This document shows, piece after piece, positions 35,643 to 43,816 of a stretch of DNA of 64,000 bases (position 1 is the stretch's first letter; every line of letters begins with the position of its first letter). The notes beneath the pieces are model-generated. The model saw only the letters and a list, made by a program, of their open reading frames with translations. It had not been told where the DNA came from and did not search any database. The translations under genes and the position numbers were made by a program. Origin of the DNA: Butyricimonas faecalis. Lineage in GTDB: Bacteria > Bacteroidota > Bacteroidia > Bacteroidales > Marinifilaceae. The stretch is from assembly GCF_003991565.1 (NCBI RefSeq), contig NZ_CP032819.1, forward strand, positions 1,922,001 through 1,986,000, given 5' to 3'.

Positions 35643-36860
35643 TTATTTATATAGTAATACAGATTGTTTATCCACATCAAAAATCTCCTTCGCCACTCGA
35701 ATCAGCAATTCCGGAGTAATTTCCTCGATCTGGGTATAAATATCTTCAAGACTATCCACCTTATCGTAAATCAAAAAACTCTTCCCGATCGACAACATCA
35801 AATTTTCATAATTCTCCGACGAGATTGCCAGTTGCCCCACCATCTGAGCCTTTGCCCGTTTCAACTGCAAGGGCCCCAGCTTCTCTTCATACAAGGCCCG
35901 CATCTCCTTCTTGCATAAATTCAAACACCATTCGGCATTTTCCGGATCACACCCGAAATAAATCATCGATACCCCCGTGTCCGAATAAGGCGTATAGGAA
36001 GCCTCAATATTATAAGCCAAACCATACTTTTCACGAATATTCAAATTCAAACGGGAATTCATCCCCGTCCCGCCCAACAAGTTCATCAACAGCGATAAGG
36101 CCAACCGGTTATCCTCCGTGTAATCGTAAGCGATATTCCCTATAATACAATGACTTTGGTGCGTATCCTTATCCATCTCCACGAATCGGGGTGTATATAT
36201 TTCAGGCTTGATCCTAGTCCTTAACGGAGTCCCGACCTCGTAAGGCGAAAAATATTTTTCCACCAAACGCACCAACTTCTCGAACGGGATATCCCCGACC
36301 GAACTAATGACCATCCGGTTCGGGAAATAATTACGTTTCACGAAATCCAGCACCATATCCCGGGAAATTCTCTCCACGGAAGCCTCGTCACCCAGAATAT
36401 TCCGTCCGATCGGGTAGCCGGTATAAATCAGTTCCTCAAAATCATCAAAAATCAACTCACCCGGGTTATCCTTGTACGAATTGATCTCGTCCAACACCAC
36501 GTCCTTCTCCTTCTCGATCTCCTTCTCCGGAAACACCGAATGGAACACGATATCGGCAAACAATTCCAGCGCACGCTCGTAATCCTTCGCCATAAACGTG
36601 GCATACACGCACGTGTCCTCCTTCGTGGTATAAGCATTCAACTCTCCCCCGACATCCTCCAGACGGCTTAATATATGATAGGCTTTACGTTTTTCCGTAC
36701 CTTTGAAAATCACGTGTTCAATGAAATGAGCCATCCCCAGTTCATCTTCTCGTTCATCCCGGCTCCCCACGTTTATAATCAATCCGCAATAAGCGGCCTT
36801 ATTCGGTACATAGTTATGGATTAACCTTAATCCATTAGCAAATATATGTGTTTGATACAT
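35643..36860 (-). CDS. M16-family (insulinase/pitrilysin) metallopeptidase
   Basis: A 405-residue cytoplasmic or periplasmic protease of the M16B type. The inverted zinc motif HFIEH (His45, Glu48, His49) is followed by a helical region with EIEKEKDVVLDEI holding the distal zinc Glu. The C-terminal half repeats the fold (YGLAYNIEASYTPYSDTG). There is no signal peptide. It processes peptides or leaders in general; a specific target is unknown. It starts 2 bp after the end of a DUF4097-like gene in the same direction. Confidence 0.9.
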   Translation of the reverse strand: MYQTHIFANGLRLIHNYVPNKAAYCGLIINVGSRDEREDELGMAHFIEHVIFKGTEKRKAYHILSRLEDVGGELNAYTTKEDTCVYATFMAKDYERALELFADIVFHSVFPEKEIEKEKDVVLDEINSYKDNPGELIFDDFEELIYTGYPIGRNILGDEASVERISRDMVLDFVKRNYFPNRMVISSVGDIPFEKLVRLVEKYFSPYEVGTPLRTRIKPEIYTPRFVEMDKDTHQSHCIIGNIAYDYTEDNRLALSLLMNLLGGTGMNSRLNLNIREKYGLAYNIEASYTPYSDTGVSMIYFGCDPENAEWCLNLCKKEMRALYEEKLGPLQLKRAKAQMVGQLAISSENYENLMLSIGKSFLIYDKVDSLEDIYTQIEEITPELLIRVAKEIFDVDKQSVLLYK

Positions 36861-36861
36861 T

Positions 36862-37902
36862 TTATTGAATAAAAAGACTTCCTCCCGACAGGTTCAGATT
36901 CACTTTCCCCGCATATTTCTTATTCCCGATGAACCCGGTTTCAAACAAAATATTCTTGTCCGCCGTCGGTTTATTCTCCAGCGTCACACCCTGAGGTAAA
37001 TCCACCTTTAAGTTTTTATTACGTGTCAACCCCAACGTATAACCGCACCCTTCCATGAAAGTCAATCCCACCTTTGTGGCAGAACCTTTCACGTTAACAG
37101 AAGCGAACGAAAAATTAACATTACGCACATTCAACTCTCCCCAACGCATATCCATATTGAGCGACCCGCCAATATCCTGCACCTCGTATTTCGTGTAGAA
37201 AGAAGTTCCGTCCATATCCTCGACCATTCCCAAATAACAAGTCCCACCCGATGTTTTTAGCGAAAGTTTATTCGCCTCCATCAACTGCAAGGTTGTCGAC
37301 GTGCAATCCAACTTCATATCCTTCCCTTCCCCGATTTTTACCTTACAGGATTTAAACTCGGCGATTACATTTTCCAATTTTTCCACGTCAAATTCTCCCT
37401 TATTCTGTTTCACCGACAATTCTCCTCCCGTCACCGAGTTGGCTTTAAAATTTCCGGACACGATCTCCACGCTCATATCCCCCACGAAATCGGCAACAGA
37501 AGCTCCCCCCTCCGTGCATACCAAACGCACTTTCTTACCTTTCGGCACCTTGATATGATAATCAACACTCACGGTCACCCCCGCGAACATCTGCCGCAAG
37601 CTCATGTCTTTTTGGAATAAGGTTTCCACGTTCAACACACCTCCCTGCTCTTTGGCCGTTATGGATATATACTCTAACATCTCGTCTACCTTGGCTTTGT
37701 TTTTCGCCTCCACCCACACGGAAGTCGTGATGGAAAATTCATTGCCTTCCTGCTTAATATCGATGTTTCCATACCGATTTGTAACCGTCAACTCGTCAAT
37801 GGCATCCGCGGGAAAACTCTTCTTAAACTCCTTCGATCCCTCTTCTGCCCAAGCGTTCATCACCCCTAACAAAACAATCACTAAAAATATTAATCTCTTC
37901 AT
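36862..37902 (-). CDS. Secreted beta-helix-like protein (DUF4097-like)
   Basis: A 346-residue exported protein. A signal peptide (MKRLIFLVIVLLGVMNAWA) is followed by a long run of beta strands with the pattern VTNRYGNIDIK and AKSCKVKIGEG-type turns, resembling the DUF4097/putative adhesin family in Bacteroidota. No catalytic motif is seen. The ATG at 37902 is used because it opens a clean leader. It sits between a DUF4924 gene and an M16 protease gene. Function unknown. Confidence 0.7.
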   Translation of the reverse strand: MKRLIFLVIVLLGVMNAWAEEGSKEFKKSFPADAIDELTVTNRYGNIDIKQEGNEFSITTSVWVEAKNKAKVDEMLEYISITAKEQGGVLNVETLFQKDMSLRQMFAGVTVSVDYHIKVPKGKKVRLVCTEGGASVADFVGDMSVEIVSGNFKANSVTGGELSVKQNKGEFDVEKLENVIAEFKSCKVKIGEGKDMKLDCTSTTLQLMEANKLSLKTSGGTCYLGMVEDMDGTSFYTKYEVQDIGGSLNMDMRWGELNVRNVNFSFASVNVKGSATKVGLTFMEGCGYTLGLTRNKNLKVDLPQGVTLENKPTADKNILFETGFIGNKKYAGKVNLNLSGGSLFIQ

Positions 37903-37938
37903 ATCAATCGGTTTAATCATGAATTACTCGACAACAAA

Positions 37939-38484
37939 TCATATCATCTCCTCGTTCTCTTCTACTTCCTTGTACCGAAGTGCCAAGTAAGCTAGCATCC
38001 GGCTAAACGTTTCCATTGCCATTGTTGTTTGCGAATTTATCTCTTTTTTCTGTAATCGCAACATCAAATGTCCATAAAGAGCATGAAGCGCCAGTTCCAC
38101 GTCGGAAACCTCTTCCGGCAGGTTCGTCTTCCGACGGTAATCCAACAAATTATTTGCAGCCATCATAAACAACTGCTTATACTTCATATCCTGCACGTTA
38201 TGGAGCAAATGGTAATGCAATTCCGTCAACTCGTTCACCATATTCTTCACCACCTGTACATGCCCGCTCTTCACCACCTCCTCTTTCTTCATCATCTCGA
38301 TCAGGTTGTCATACCAATCACTGATCTCTTTTCGTGCCGCATCATCTCCCCCAAACTGGCTCACCACGTTTCGGTTTACTAGCTCGATATCCATTTGCAT
38401 CGCCCTCAACATATCCTCCACCTGCCACATATACAGGATATATTCAGCCACATTGCTCTTTCTCTTCTCGCGTGCTATCAACAT
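37939..38484 (-). CDS. DUF4924 family protein
   Basis: A 181-residue all-helical cytoplasmic protein with VAEYILYMWQVEDMLRAM near the N-terminus and ELTELHYHLLHNVQD in the middle, matching DUF4924 of Bacteroidota. Function unknown. It is 36 bp upstream of the DUF4097-like gene in the same direction and is likely cotranscribed. A heptad repeat lies directly before its start. Confidence 0.8.
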   Translation of the reverse strand: MLIAREKRKSNVAEYILYMWQVEDMLRAMQMDIELVNRNVVSQFGGDDAARKEISDWYDNLIEMMKKEEVVKSGHVQVVKNMVNELTELHYHLLHNVQDMKYKQLFMMAANNLLDYRRKTNLPEEVSDVELALHALYGHLMLRLQKKEINSQTTMAMETFSRMLAYLALRYKEVEENEEMI

Positions 38485-38488
38485 ACTA

Positions 38489-38516
38489 ATTTATGATTTA
38501 CGATTTATGATTTATG
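38489..38516. repeat. Heptad tract upstream of the DUF4924 gene
   Basis: ATTTATG, ATTTACG, ATTTATG and ATTTATG at exactly 7-bp steps, ending 5 bp before the minus-strand ATG at 38484. Confidence 0.9.
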
Positions 38517-38570
38517 ATTAGAAACGTGAGCCTTACGCGGCTGGAATTTAAAATCATTAAATCTACAATT

Positions 38571-38942
38571 TTACAATTCTTTGAGTTTATCTATCAACCG
38601 CCGATCCCGTTTCGTGGGACGTCCGGAACCACGATCTCGACTTTCAAATTGCATGAAAACTCCCCGGAGAATATCGAGCTTTTCCTGCGGGGTGATCTCT
38701 TCCACGAAATCAACAGCCAACTGGGCAGACATCCGCTTATCGGTAACTTGTTTCACCATGTACTCCCGTTCTATTGGCGGGACCCGTACTTTCACTACAT
38801 CCCCGACCTTCACCTCCCGGGATGCCTTCACGTGGGCATCCCCGATAGAGACGTGACCTTTACCACATTCTTCCGCAGCTAACGAGCGGGTTTTGAAAAT
38901 TCGAACCGCCCACAACCATTTATCTATTCTAACCTTCTCCAC
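38571..38942 (-). CDS. S4-domain RNA-binding protein (HslR/Hsp15-like)
   Basis: A 123-residue protein with an N-terminal S4 RNA-binding domain (RIDKWLWAVRIFKTRSLAAEEC and GDVVKVRVPP). The family, Hsp15/HslR, binds stalled 50S subunits carrying nascent chain. The start codon is GTG at 38942. The C-terminus is Lys/Arg-rich. It lies between a DUF4924 gene and pth, both in the same direction. The gene symbol is left blank because orthology to E. coli hslR is not shown. Confidence 0.82.
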   Translation of the reverse strand: MEKVRIDKWLWAVRIFKTRSLAAEECGKGHVSIGDAHVKASREVKVGDVVKVRVPPIEREYMVKQVTDKRMSAQLAVDFVEEITPQEKLDILRGVFMQFESRDRGSGRPTKRDRRLIDKLKEL

Positions 38943-39016
38943 GGCTTATTCATTTATAACTTACAATCTGTCATTCCAAAGCTATAACTTATTCTGCAAA
39001 TGACAAAACAAATGCC

Positions 39017-39044
39017 AATCTGAAATCACGAATCTGAAATCTTC
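39017..39044. repeat. Heptad tract between pth and the S4-domain gene
   Basis: AATCTGA, AATCACG, AATCTGA and AATCTTC at 7-bp steps, in the gap downstream of pth (minus-strand reading). Confidence 0.8.
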
Positions 39045-39075
39045 ATTTTCAAATTCTGAATCACGACTTCAAAAT

Positions 39076-39117
39076 CATACATCGTAAATCATACATCGTA
39101 AATCTAAAATCGTAAAT
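39076..39117. repeat. 14-bp (2 x 7) tract spanning the pth stop codon
   Basis: Two identical 14-bp units (39076-39089, 39090-39103) and a third diverged unit (39104-39117); the pth stop is within the third. Confidence 0.9.
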
Positions 39118-39673
39118 TATTACACAGGCTCATCGTTTTATCAACCCCGATAAAAATAAAATTCTCAATCACCTCCCCGCAATGCTTTAACATGACGGGT
39201 AAACGTTCCTCTTCCTCCGGCGACCACTCTCCCAACACGTAATCCACCTGCTTCCCCTTGGGGAACTCGTTTCCGATACCGAAACGCAAACGGGCATAAT
39301 CTTGTGTTCCCAACAATTGATTAATATTCTTCAAACCATTGTGCCCCCCGTCACTTCCCTTGCCCCTCAAGCGGATTGTCCCGAAAGGTAACGCCAGATC
39401 ATCCACCACCACGAAAAGATTCGACAACTCGATCTTCTCTTTTTGCATCCAATAACTGACAGCCTTACCGCTAAGGTTCATGTACGTATTCGGTTTCAAC
39501 AAAATCAGTGTACGTCCCTTCAATTTCACTGTGGCAACCGCACCGTAACGCATATCTTCAAAAACAGTATTGGACGCCTTTGCAAAGGCGTCCAATACTT
39601 TAAATCCGATGTTATGTCGTGTATTCTGGTACTCGGGACCTATGTTGCCCAATCCCACAATAAGATATTTCAT
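39104..39673 (-). CDS. pth: Peptidyl-tRNA hydrolase
   Basis: Recycles peptidyl-tRNA released by premature dissociation. Of 189 residues, [19 protein letters not shown] is the standard start with catalytic His20 in [30 protein letters not shown] and [11 protein letters not shown] follow in family order. The C-terminal residues NNLRF are read from a repeat, and the stop lies in it, so the real C-terminus may have been trimmed or extended by the repeat. rplY lies 20 bp upstream in the same direction. Confidence 0.96.
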   Translation of the reverse strand: MKYLIVGLGNIGPEYQNTRHNIGFKVLDAFAKASNTVFEDMRYGAVATVKLKGRTLILLKPNTYMNLSGKAVSYWMQKEKIELSNLFVVVDDLALPFGTIRLRGKGSDGGHNGLKNINQLLGTQDYARLRFGIGNEFPKGKQVDYVLGEWSPEEEERLPVMLKHCGEVIENFIFIGVDKTMSLCNNLRF

Positions 39674-39693
39674 CTGTCTACTTTTTCAAACCA

Positions 39694-40263
39694 TTATTGA
39701 GCATTCTGCGCAGCTCTTGCAGCTCTTGTCAATTTAACTTGAGCAACCACAACGCTCTTAGCATTCAATATCTCAACACCTTCCACGTGAATATCTTGTA
39801 CTTTGATAGACTTACCTACGCCCAAAGAAGTTACGTCAAGAACAACTTCATCCGGCATATCCTTCGGAAGAGCTTTTACTTTCAATTTACGAGAAACGAT
39901 AGCCAACTTACCTCCGGCTTGTACTCCGACAGCGTGTCCGGTTACCCGAACAGGAATTTCCATAGCAACTGGCTTATCTTCTGCAGTCTGATAAAAATCA
40001 ATATGTAAAACCTTATCCGTTACCGGGTGGAATTGAATATCTCTCATCACGGCGCTGTAAGATTTTCCATCAAGGTCTAAATTTACCAAATATACCTTAG
40101 GAGTATAAAGAAGTTTCTTCAAATCTTTATCAAGAACTGCAAAGTGAACATTTTCCCCTCCACCATAAAGAACACACGGAACTTTCTCTTCTCTTCTTAC
40201 AGCCTTGGTAGCTTTTTTACCTAAATCGTTTCTTACTTCTCCTTTTAAATCAAATACTTGCAT
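39694..40263 (-). CDS. rplY: 50S ribosomal protein L25/general stress protein Ctc
   Basis: A 189-residue bL25 of the long Ctc/TL5 type binding 5S rRNA. An N-terminal L25 domain (EVRNDLGKKATKAVRREEKVPCVLYGGG) is joined to a C-terminal beta domain (ILNAKSVVVAQV) and an Ala/Arg-rich tail. The ATG at 40263 opens the conserved MQVFDLKGE; the longer frame is not used. A consensus -7 box lies 112 bp upstream, leaving a leader of about 105 nt that folds. Immediately upstream of pth. Confidence 0.93.
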   Translation of the reverse strand: MQVFDLKGEVRNDLGKKATKAVRREEKVPCVLYGGGENVHFAVLDKDLKKLLYTPKVYLVNLDLDGKSYSAVMRDIQFHPVTDKVLHIDFYQTAEDKPVAMEIPVRVTGHAVGVQAGGKLAIVSRKLKVKALPKDMPDEVVLDVTSLGVGKSIKVQDIHVEGVEILNAKSVVVAQVKLTRAARAAQNAQ

Positions 40264-40370
40264 AATAATAAAATTGCTTGTGCTACTCAAATCCAGACTG
40301 ATGCCCCGGGGTTATAAGCCACGTCTGCATTCCCATTGCACGTTTAAAACTATCCCCGTACTTTTAATGC
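40264..40370 (-). promoter_or_regulatory. Candidate structured leader of rplY
   Basis: Within the predicted 5' UTR a 4-bp ACGT pairing with a 3-bp GCA/TGC extension forms a hairpin, a CGGGG/CCCCG pair can enclose it, and CAGAC/GTCTG with a CCCCGGGG core can form an alternative stem. Competing stems before a ribosomal-protein gene suggest autoregulation, but the idea rests on base-pairing by eye. Confidence 0.35.
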
Positions 40371-40374
40371 GGCG

Positions 40375-40382
40375 CAAATGTA
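40375..40382 (-). promoter_or_regulatory. Bacteroidetes -7 promoter box for rplY
   Basis: TACATTTG on the minus strand, exact TAnnTTTG match, about 112 bp before the rplY start. Confidence 0.6.
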
Positions 40383-40428
40383 CGAACAAATTATCAGAAT
40401 CACAACACTTTTTTCAAGGCGATTATCC

Positions 40429-40896
40429 TCATTTCTCCATCTCACTTTTAACCCACTCATCATATATGCTCTTGATTTCCTCGTAACAAGGATGTTCTTT
40501 GGAAAGCAAAAGAGAAGACCGGAAATTATAATCCGCATGATCCACCGAGGCGTCGACTTTTTCAATATCATGCTTACCAGTTTGGTCATACCACTTTTCA
40601 AATAATCGGAATCGGGCATTTTCCTTTTTATCACAAGTCTCACAAACAACAATAAGCGAATTATGATTTACTTGAAAAAAATCACTTAATATCTTAACAA
40701 TGGTGTGACGAACCCTCCCATCATTCACTGTTTTCCCTGCGGCATCAAAAGAAAAGGAATAAACATGATCAGCCCCGAAAGTTTCACTAATGTCAATAAA
40801 ATAAGCGGCATAAACAACACCGCTTTGTGTTATAAATTTATATGTCAGATCATCTGTCAGAACGATATGATACGGGAGTTGCAAATTTAATATCAC
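40429..40896 (-). CDS. DUF6169 family protein
   Basis: A 155-residue cytoplasmic protein. YKFITQSGVVYAAYFIDIS, FSFDAAGK, DGRVRHTIVKILSDFF and NSLIVVCETCDKKENARFRLFEKWY follow in the order seen in DUF6169, a Bacteroidota family of unknown function often found with small partner proteins. The likely start is a GTG at 40896. It overlaps the upstream 53-residue gene by 47 bp in another frame, indicating coupled translation. A toxin-like role is possible but not shown. Confidence 0.7.
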   Translation of the reverse strand: MILNLQLPYHIVLTDDLTYKFITQSGVVYAAYFIDISETFGADHVYSFSFDAAGKTVNDGRVRHTIVKILSDFFQVNHNSLIVVCETCDKKENARFRLFEKWYDQTGKHDIEKVDASVDHADYNFRSSLLLSKEHPCYEEIKSIYDEWVKSEMEK

Positions 40897-41011
40897 GTTT
40901 TTTAGCTAATTTTTTCAAATCACCATTTTTCTGAATACACTCCCGAATAGCACGCTTATCCTCCAACAATTTTTGAAAAAAACTTTTCGTTTCTACTTTT
41001 TGTGTTTTCAT
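40850..41011 (-). CDS. 53-residue partner protein of the DUF6169 gene (unnamed)
   Basis: A short frame with ATG at 41011 and stop at 40850-40852. The product is basic and helical (many Lys, and a DLKKLAKKRDIKFATP tail), of the size of small antitoxin-like or DNA-binding proteins. A consensus -7 box lies 33 bp upstream, so it is likely translated first in the operon. It overlaps the DUF6169 start by 47 bp. I do not recognise the family; role as partner or antitoxin is inferred from context. Confidence 0.6.
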   Translation of the reverse strand: MKTQKVETKSFFQKLLEDKRAIRECIQKNGDLKKLAKKRDIKFATPVSYRSDR

Positions 41012-41043
41012 TTCAATGATTTTTAAATCCTCATTTATAGATA

Positions 41044-41051
41044 CAAAGATA
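41044..41051 (-). promoter_or_regulatory. Bacteroidetes -7 promoter box for the DUF6169 operon
   Basis: TATCTTTG on the minus strand, exact match, about 33 bp before the start of the 53-residue frame. Confidence 0.6.
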
Positions 41052-41261
41052 TGAATAACAATCCAAACATCACAATAATATCACGAATTAACATCATTTA
41101 CAATCAATATAAATAAGCACCTACTCTCTCCTTAACAAATTAGAACCAAAAGACTGATAATCAATAATAAAAAATCAAAAACTTGCCCCTTTCAGCAACA
41201 ATTTTTCACACGGAACACCCCTTTTTATTTCGAAAAAGTTTTTTGTTTCAATTATAGGTCT

Positions 41262-41269
41262 TATTTTTG
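41262..41269 (+). promoter_or_regulatory. Bacteroidetes -7 promoter box for the ferredoxin gene
   Basis: TATTTTTG matches TAnnTTTG, 31 bp upstream of the ATG at 41301. A TTTTG lies about 16 bp before it as a possible -33. Confidence 0.6.
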
Positions 41270-41300
41270 CGTCATTATTAACAAACAAATTTTTTTAGAA

Positions 41301-41471
41301 ATGGCTTACGTAATATCTGATGATTGTATTTCTTGTGGAGCATGTGAATCAGAATGCCCGGTAGGAGCAATCTCTATGGGTGATGATCACTATCAAATCA
41401 ATGCTGATGAATGTATCTCATGCGGGGCTTGTGCTGGTACTTGTCCTGTTGGAGCTCCGAAAGAAGCTTAA
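41301..41471 (+). CDS. 2[4Fe-4S] ferredoxin
   Basis: A 56-residue clostridial-type ferredoxin. Two cluster motifs are intact: Cys9, Cys12, Cys15, Cys19 and Cys38, Cys41, Cys44, Cys48, each followed by Pro-Val-Gly. It carries low-potential electrons for anaerobic metabolism, for example pyruvate:ferredoxin oxidoreductase. It has its own promoter and a bidirectional terminator. Confidence 0.95.
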   Translation: MAYVISDDCISCGACESECPVGAISMGDDHYQINADECISCGACAGTCPVGAPKEA

Positions 41472-41493
41472 TCATCATAAAAAAAGAAAAAAC

Positions 41494-41519
41494 AAAGCTG
41501 CCCCCTCAAGGGCAGCTTT
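41494..41519. terminator. Bidirectional terminator between ferredoxin and MTHFS genes
   Basis: A perfect 10-bp stem (41494-41503 with 41510-41519), 6-nt loop. A T-rich stretch follows on the minus strand, and a short AT-rich stretch on the plus strand. It serves the two convergent genes. Confidence 0.8.
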
Positions 41520-41532
41520 ATTCTTATAGAGA

Positions 41533-42072
41533 CTACACCATCCCATGGATCACGAGATCCATCCGCACGTCCAACTCATCAACAGGCACCTCTTCCACGA
41601 ACTGGAAACCGAAACAAATCCCCACCTTCCGGGCAACCCGCGTCTCTTTTAAAATTTTGTCATAATACCCGCGTCCTCGTCCCAAACGATTCCCGCGGTG
41701 ATCAAAAGCCACGCCCGGCACCACGATCAAATCTATTGCATCATAATCCGTATACAACTCGCCGACAGGTTCCAGTATACCAAAAGCCTCTCCCGGTTGC
41801 AGAGACTCCATCCCCTTAAACACCCGCAATTCCAACACATCCCCCTTCACGCAAGGCAACAGGATGGTCTTCTCTCCTGCCCACTTGCAAACATAATCAT
41901 GCGTGAACACCTCGTCGTCCATAGACCAGTAGAGCAACACGGTTCGAGCCTCTTTAAAAAAATCCGTTTGTTCCAGCTCCTCCCACAAGGGACGAGACAT
42001 TTCTATCTTTTGCTCCAGTGAATACTGGTTTTTCAAAACTTTAATCTGTTTTCGCAATTCTTTTTTATCCAT
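41533..42072 (-). CDS. 5-formyltetrahydrofolate cyclo-ligase (MTHFS)
   Basis: ATP-dependent conversion of 5-formyl- to 5,10-methenyl-tetrahydrofolate. Of 179 residues, the conserved LGRGRGYYDKIL near the C-terminal third is the family signature, with LIVVPGVAFDHRGNRLGRG before it. The ATG at 42072 is preferred over an upstream TTG. Likely folate-pool housekeeping. Convergent with the ferredoxin gene. Confidence 0.9.
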   Translation of the reverse strand: MDKKELRKQIKVLKNQYSLEQKIEMSRPLWEELEQTDFFKEARTVLLYWSMDDEVFTHDYVCKWAGEKTILLPCVKGDVLELRVFKGMESLQPGEAFGILEPVGELYTDYDAIDLIVVPGVAFDHRGNRLGRGRGYYDKILKETRVARKVGICFGFQFVEEVPVDELDVRMDLVIHGMV

Positions 42073-42119
42073 GGTAAACAATCTTCCTAATCTTTATTCA
42101 TTATTTTCTGCAAAAATCG

Positions 42120-42127
42120 TACTTTTG
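42120..42127 (+). promoter_or_regulatory. Bacteroidetes -7 promoter box for nadE
   Basis: TACTTTTG, exact TAnnTTTG match, about 95 bp before the nadE ATG at 42222. Confidence 0.55.
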
Positions 42128-42221
42128 CAGAAATAAACAAAACAAGCTACCAAAGAGTTACCAGATATATTTGGACGCTTACAAACAACCCATCCCGCCA
42201 AGGGATACAACGTGCAGAATT

Positions 42222-43802
42222 ATGAAAATAGCGATACCTCAAATCAACTACCACATCGGAGATATTTCCAAAAACAGGGATCTTATTATTGCTGCCATAA
42301 AAAAGGCAAAGACCATGAAGGCTGAACTTGTTCTATTTCCGGAACATGCCATCTGTGGTGCTTACCCGCAAGATCTTTTAGAGAAAGAACATTTCGTGAA
42401 CGAATGTCGTGTCAACATTGAAAAAATTGCAGAACAATGTCATAACATCGCGGCATTAGTAGGCGGCCCGAACCTGGATCTGGAAGACGGTATACTGATG
42501 AACGCCATGTTCTTCATGTATGACGGGGAAGTACGAGGCGGGGTCAACAAAACCATCTTGAGTGATTACGACGTCTTCGACGAAAGCCGGTATTTCATCC
42601 CGGGGGAATCCAACACCCCCCTGCACTACAAGAATCAGAACATCCGAGTAATCTTCGACGAATACGAATCCAACATGATCGAGAAAACCGACTCGTTCAT
42701 CGTGCATGTCGGCTCAACACCCTTCACCACGGAGAGCTTCGCTTATCGAAAAGAAAGTCTGTCATACATCGCCCACAAACAGAAATGCCCGCTCATATCG
42801 CTCAATCACGTGGGAGCGAACGCATCCTTGATATTTGACGGAAACTCTTTCGTGGTCAATAGCAAAGGAATTTCCACGTACAAATTAGCCGCGTTCAAAG
42901 AAGACTTCATGATCATCGACACGGAAAGACTGCTTAACGCCCCGGCTCTCAAAGAAAAAGGACCGGACCGCATAGCCCTTATCCACGATGCTCTCATTCT
43001 AGGAATAAAAGATTTCTTCCACAAAAACGGATTTTCGAAAGCCGTACTCGGGCTTTCCGGGGGAATTGATTCTGCCCTTGTTGCCGCGTTGGCAACAGAA
43101 GCCCTTGGAAAAGAAAACGTGCTGGGCATACTGATGCCTTCCCGATTTTCAACCGACCACTCGGTCACGGACGCCGTCGACCTGGCAAGAAATTTGGGAA
43201 TCTCCCACGAAACCTTGCCCATAAAAGAGATATACGATAGCTTTATTACCACGCTAAAACCCGTCTTCAAGGACACCCCCTTCAACGTGGCCGAAGAAAA
43301 CCTGCAAGCTCGTATCCGCGGATCGCTTGTTATGGCGATCTCCAACAAATTCGGGAACATCCTTCTAAACACGTCCAACAAAAGCGAGGCTGCCGTGGGA
43401 TACGGCACCTTATACGGCGACCTGTGCGGATCGCTTTCCGTGCTGGGAGACGTGTACAAAACCGACGTGTACAAACTATCCCGTTACATGAACCGCAACG
43501 GGGAATTGATCCCGGAAAATACCCTCACGAAAGCCCCCTCTGCCGAACTGCGGCCCGGGCAAAAAGACCAGGACTCCCTGCCGGATTACGACACGCTGGA
43601 TGCTATCTTGAAATTATATCTTGAAGAAAACAGTTCCAAGCAAGAAATCATCGCGAAAGGATTTGCCCCCGAAGTCGTTGAAAAAACGCTCACCCTGGTC
43701 AATCGTAACGAATACAAACGGGCCCAATGTCCACCGATACTGAAAGTCAGTAAAAAAGCATTCGGTAGCGGACGCCGAGTGCCACTCGTAGCCAAATTAT
43801 AA
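42222..43802 (+). CDS. nadE: NAD+ synthetase with N-terminal nitrilase-like (glutaminase) domain lacking the usual nucleophile
   Basis: Amidates nicotinic acid adenine dinucleotide to NAD+. Of 526 residues, a nitrilase-like domain (1-250) precedes the ATP-pyrophosphatase domain with SGGIDS at 279-284 and NTSNKSEAAVGYGTLYGD further on. In the nitrilase domain Glu41 (FPEHA) and Lys110 (NKTIL) are present, but where relatives have a Cys in (L/V)ICED, this protein reads RVIFDEY with Phe145. The glutaminase may be inactive, leaving ammonia dependence. The start at 42222 opens MKIAIPQINYHIGD. Confidence 0.9.
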   Translation: MKIAIPQINYHIGDISKNRDLIIAAIKKAKTMKAELVLFPEHAICGAYPQDLLEKEHFVNECRVNIEKIAEQCHNIAALVGGPNLDLEDGILMNAMFFMYDGEVRGGVNKTILSDYDVFDESRYFIPGESNTPLHYKNQNIRVIFDEYESNMIEKTDSFIVHVGSTPFTTESFAYRKESLSYIAHKQKCPLISLNHVGANASLIFDGNSFVVNSKGISTYKLAAFKEDFMIIDTERLLNAPALKEKGPDRIALIHDALILGIKDFFHKNGFSKAVLGLSGGIDSALVAALATEALGKENVLGILMPSRFSTDHSVTDAVDLARNLGISHETLPIKEIYDSFITTLKPVFKDTPFNVAEENLQARIRGSLVMAISNKFGNILLNTSNKSEAAVGYGTLYGDLCGSLSVLGDVYKTDVYKLSRYMNRNGELIPENTLTKAPSAELRPGQKDQDSLPDYDTLDAILKLYLEENSSKQEIIAKGFAPEVVEKTLTLVNRNEYKRAQCPPILKVSKKAFGSGRRVPLVAKL

Positions 43803-43816
43803 CACCAAATAAATTT

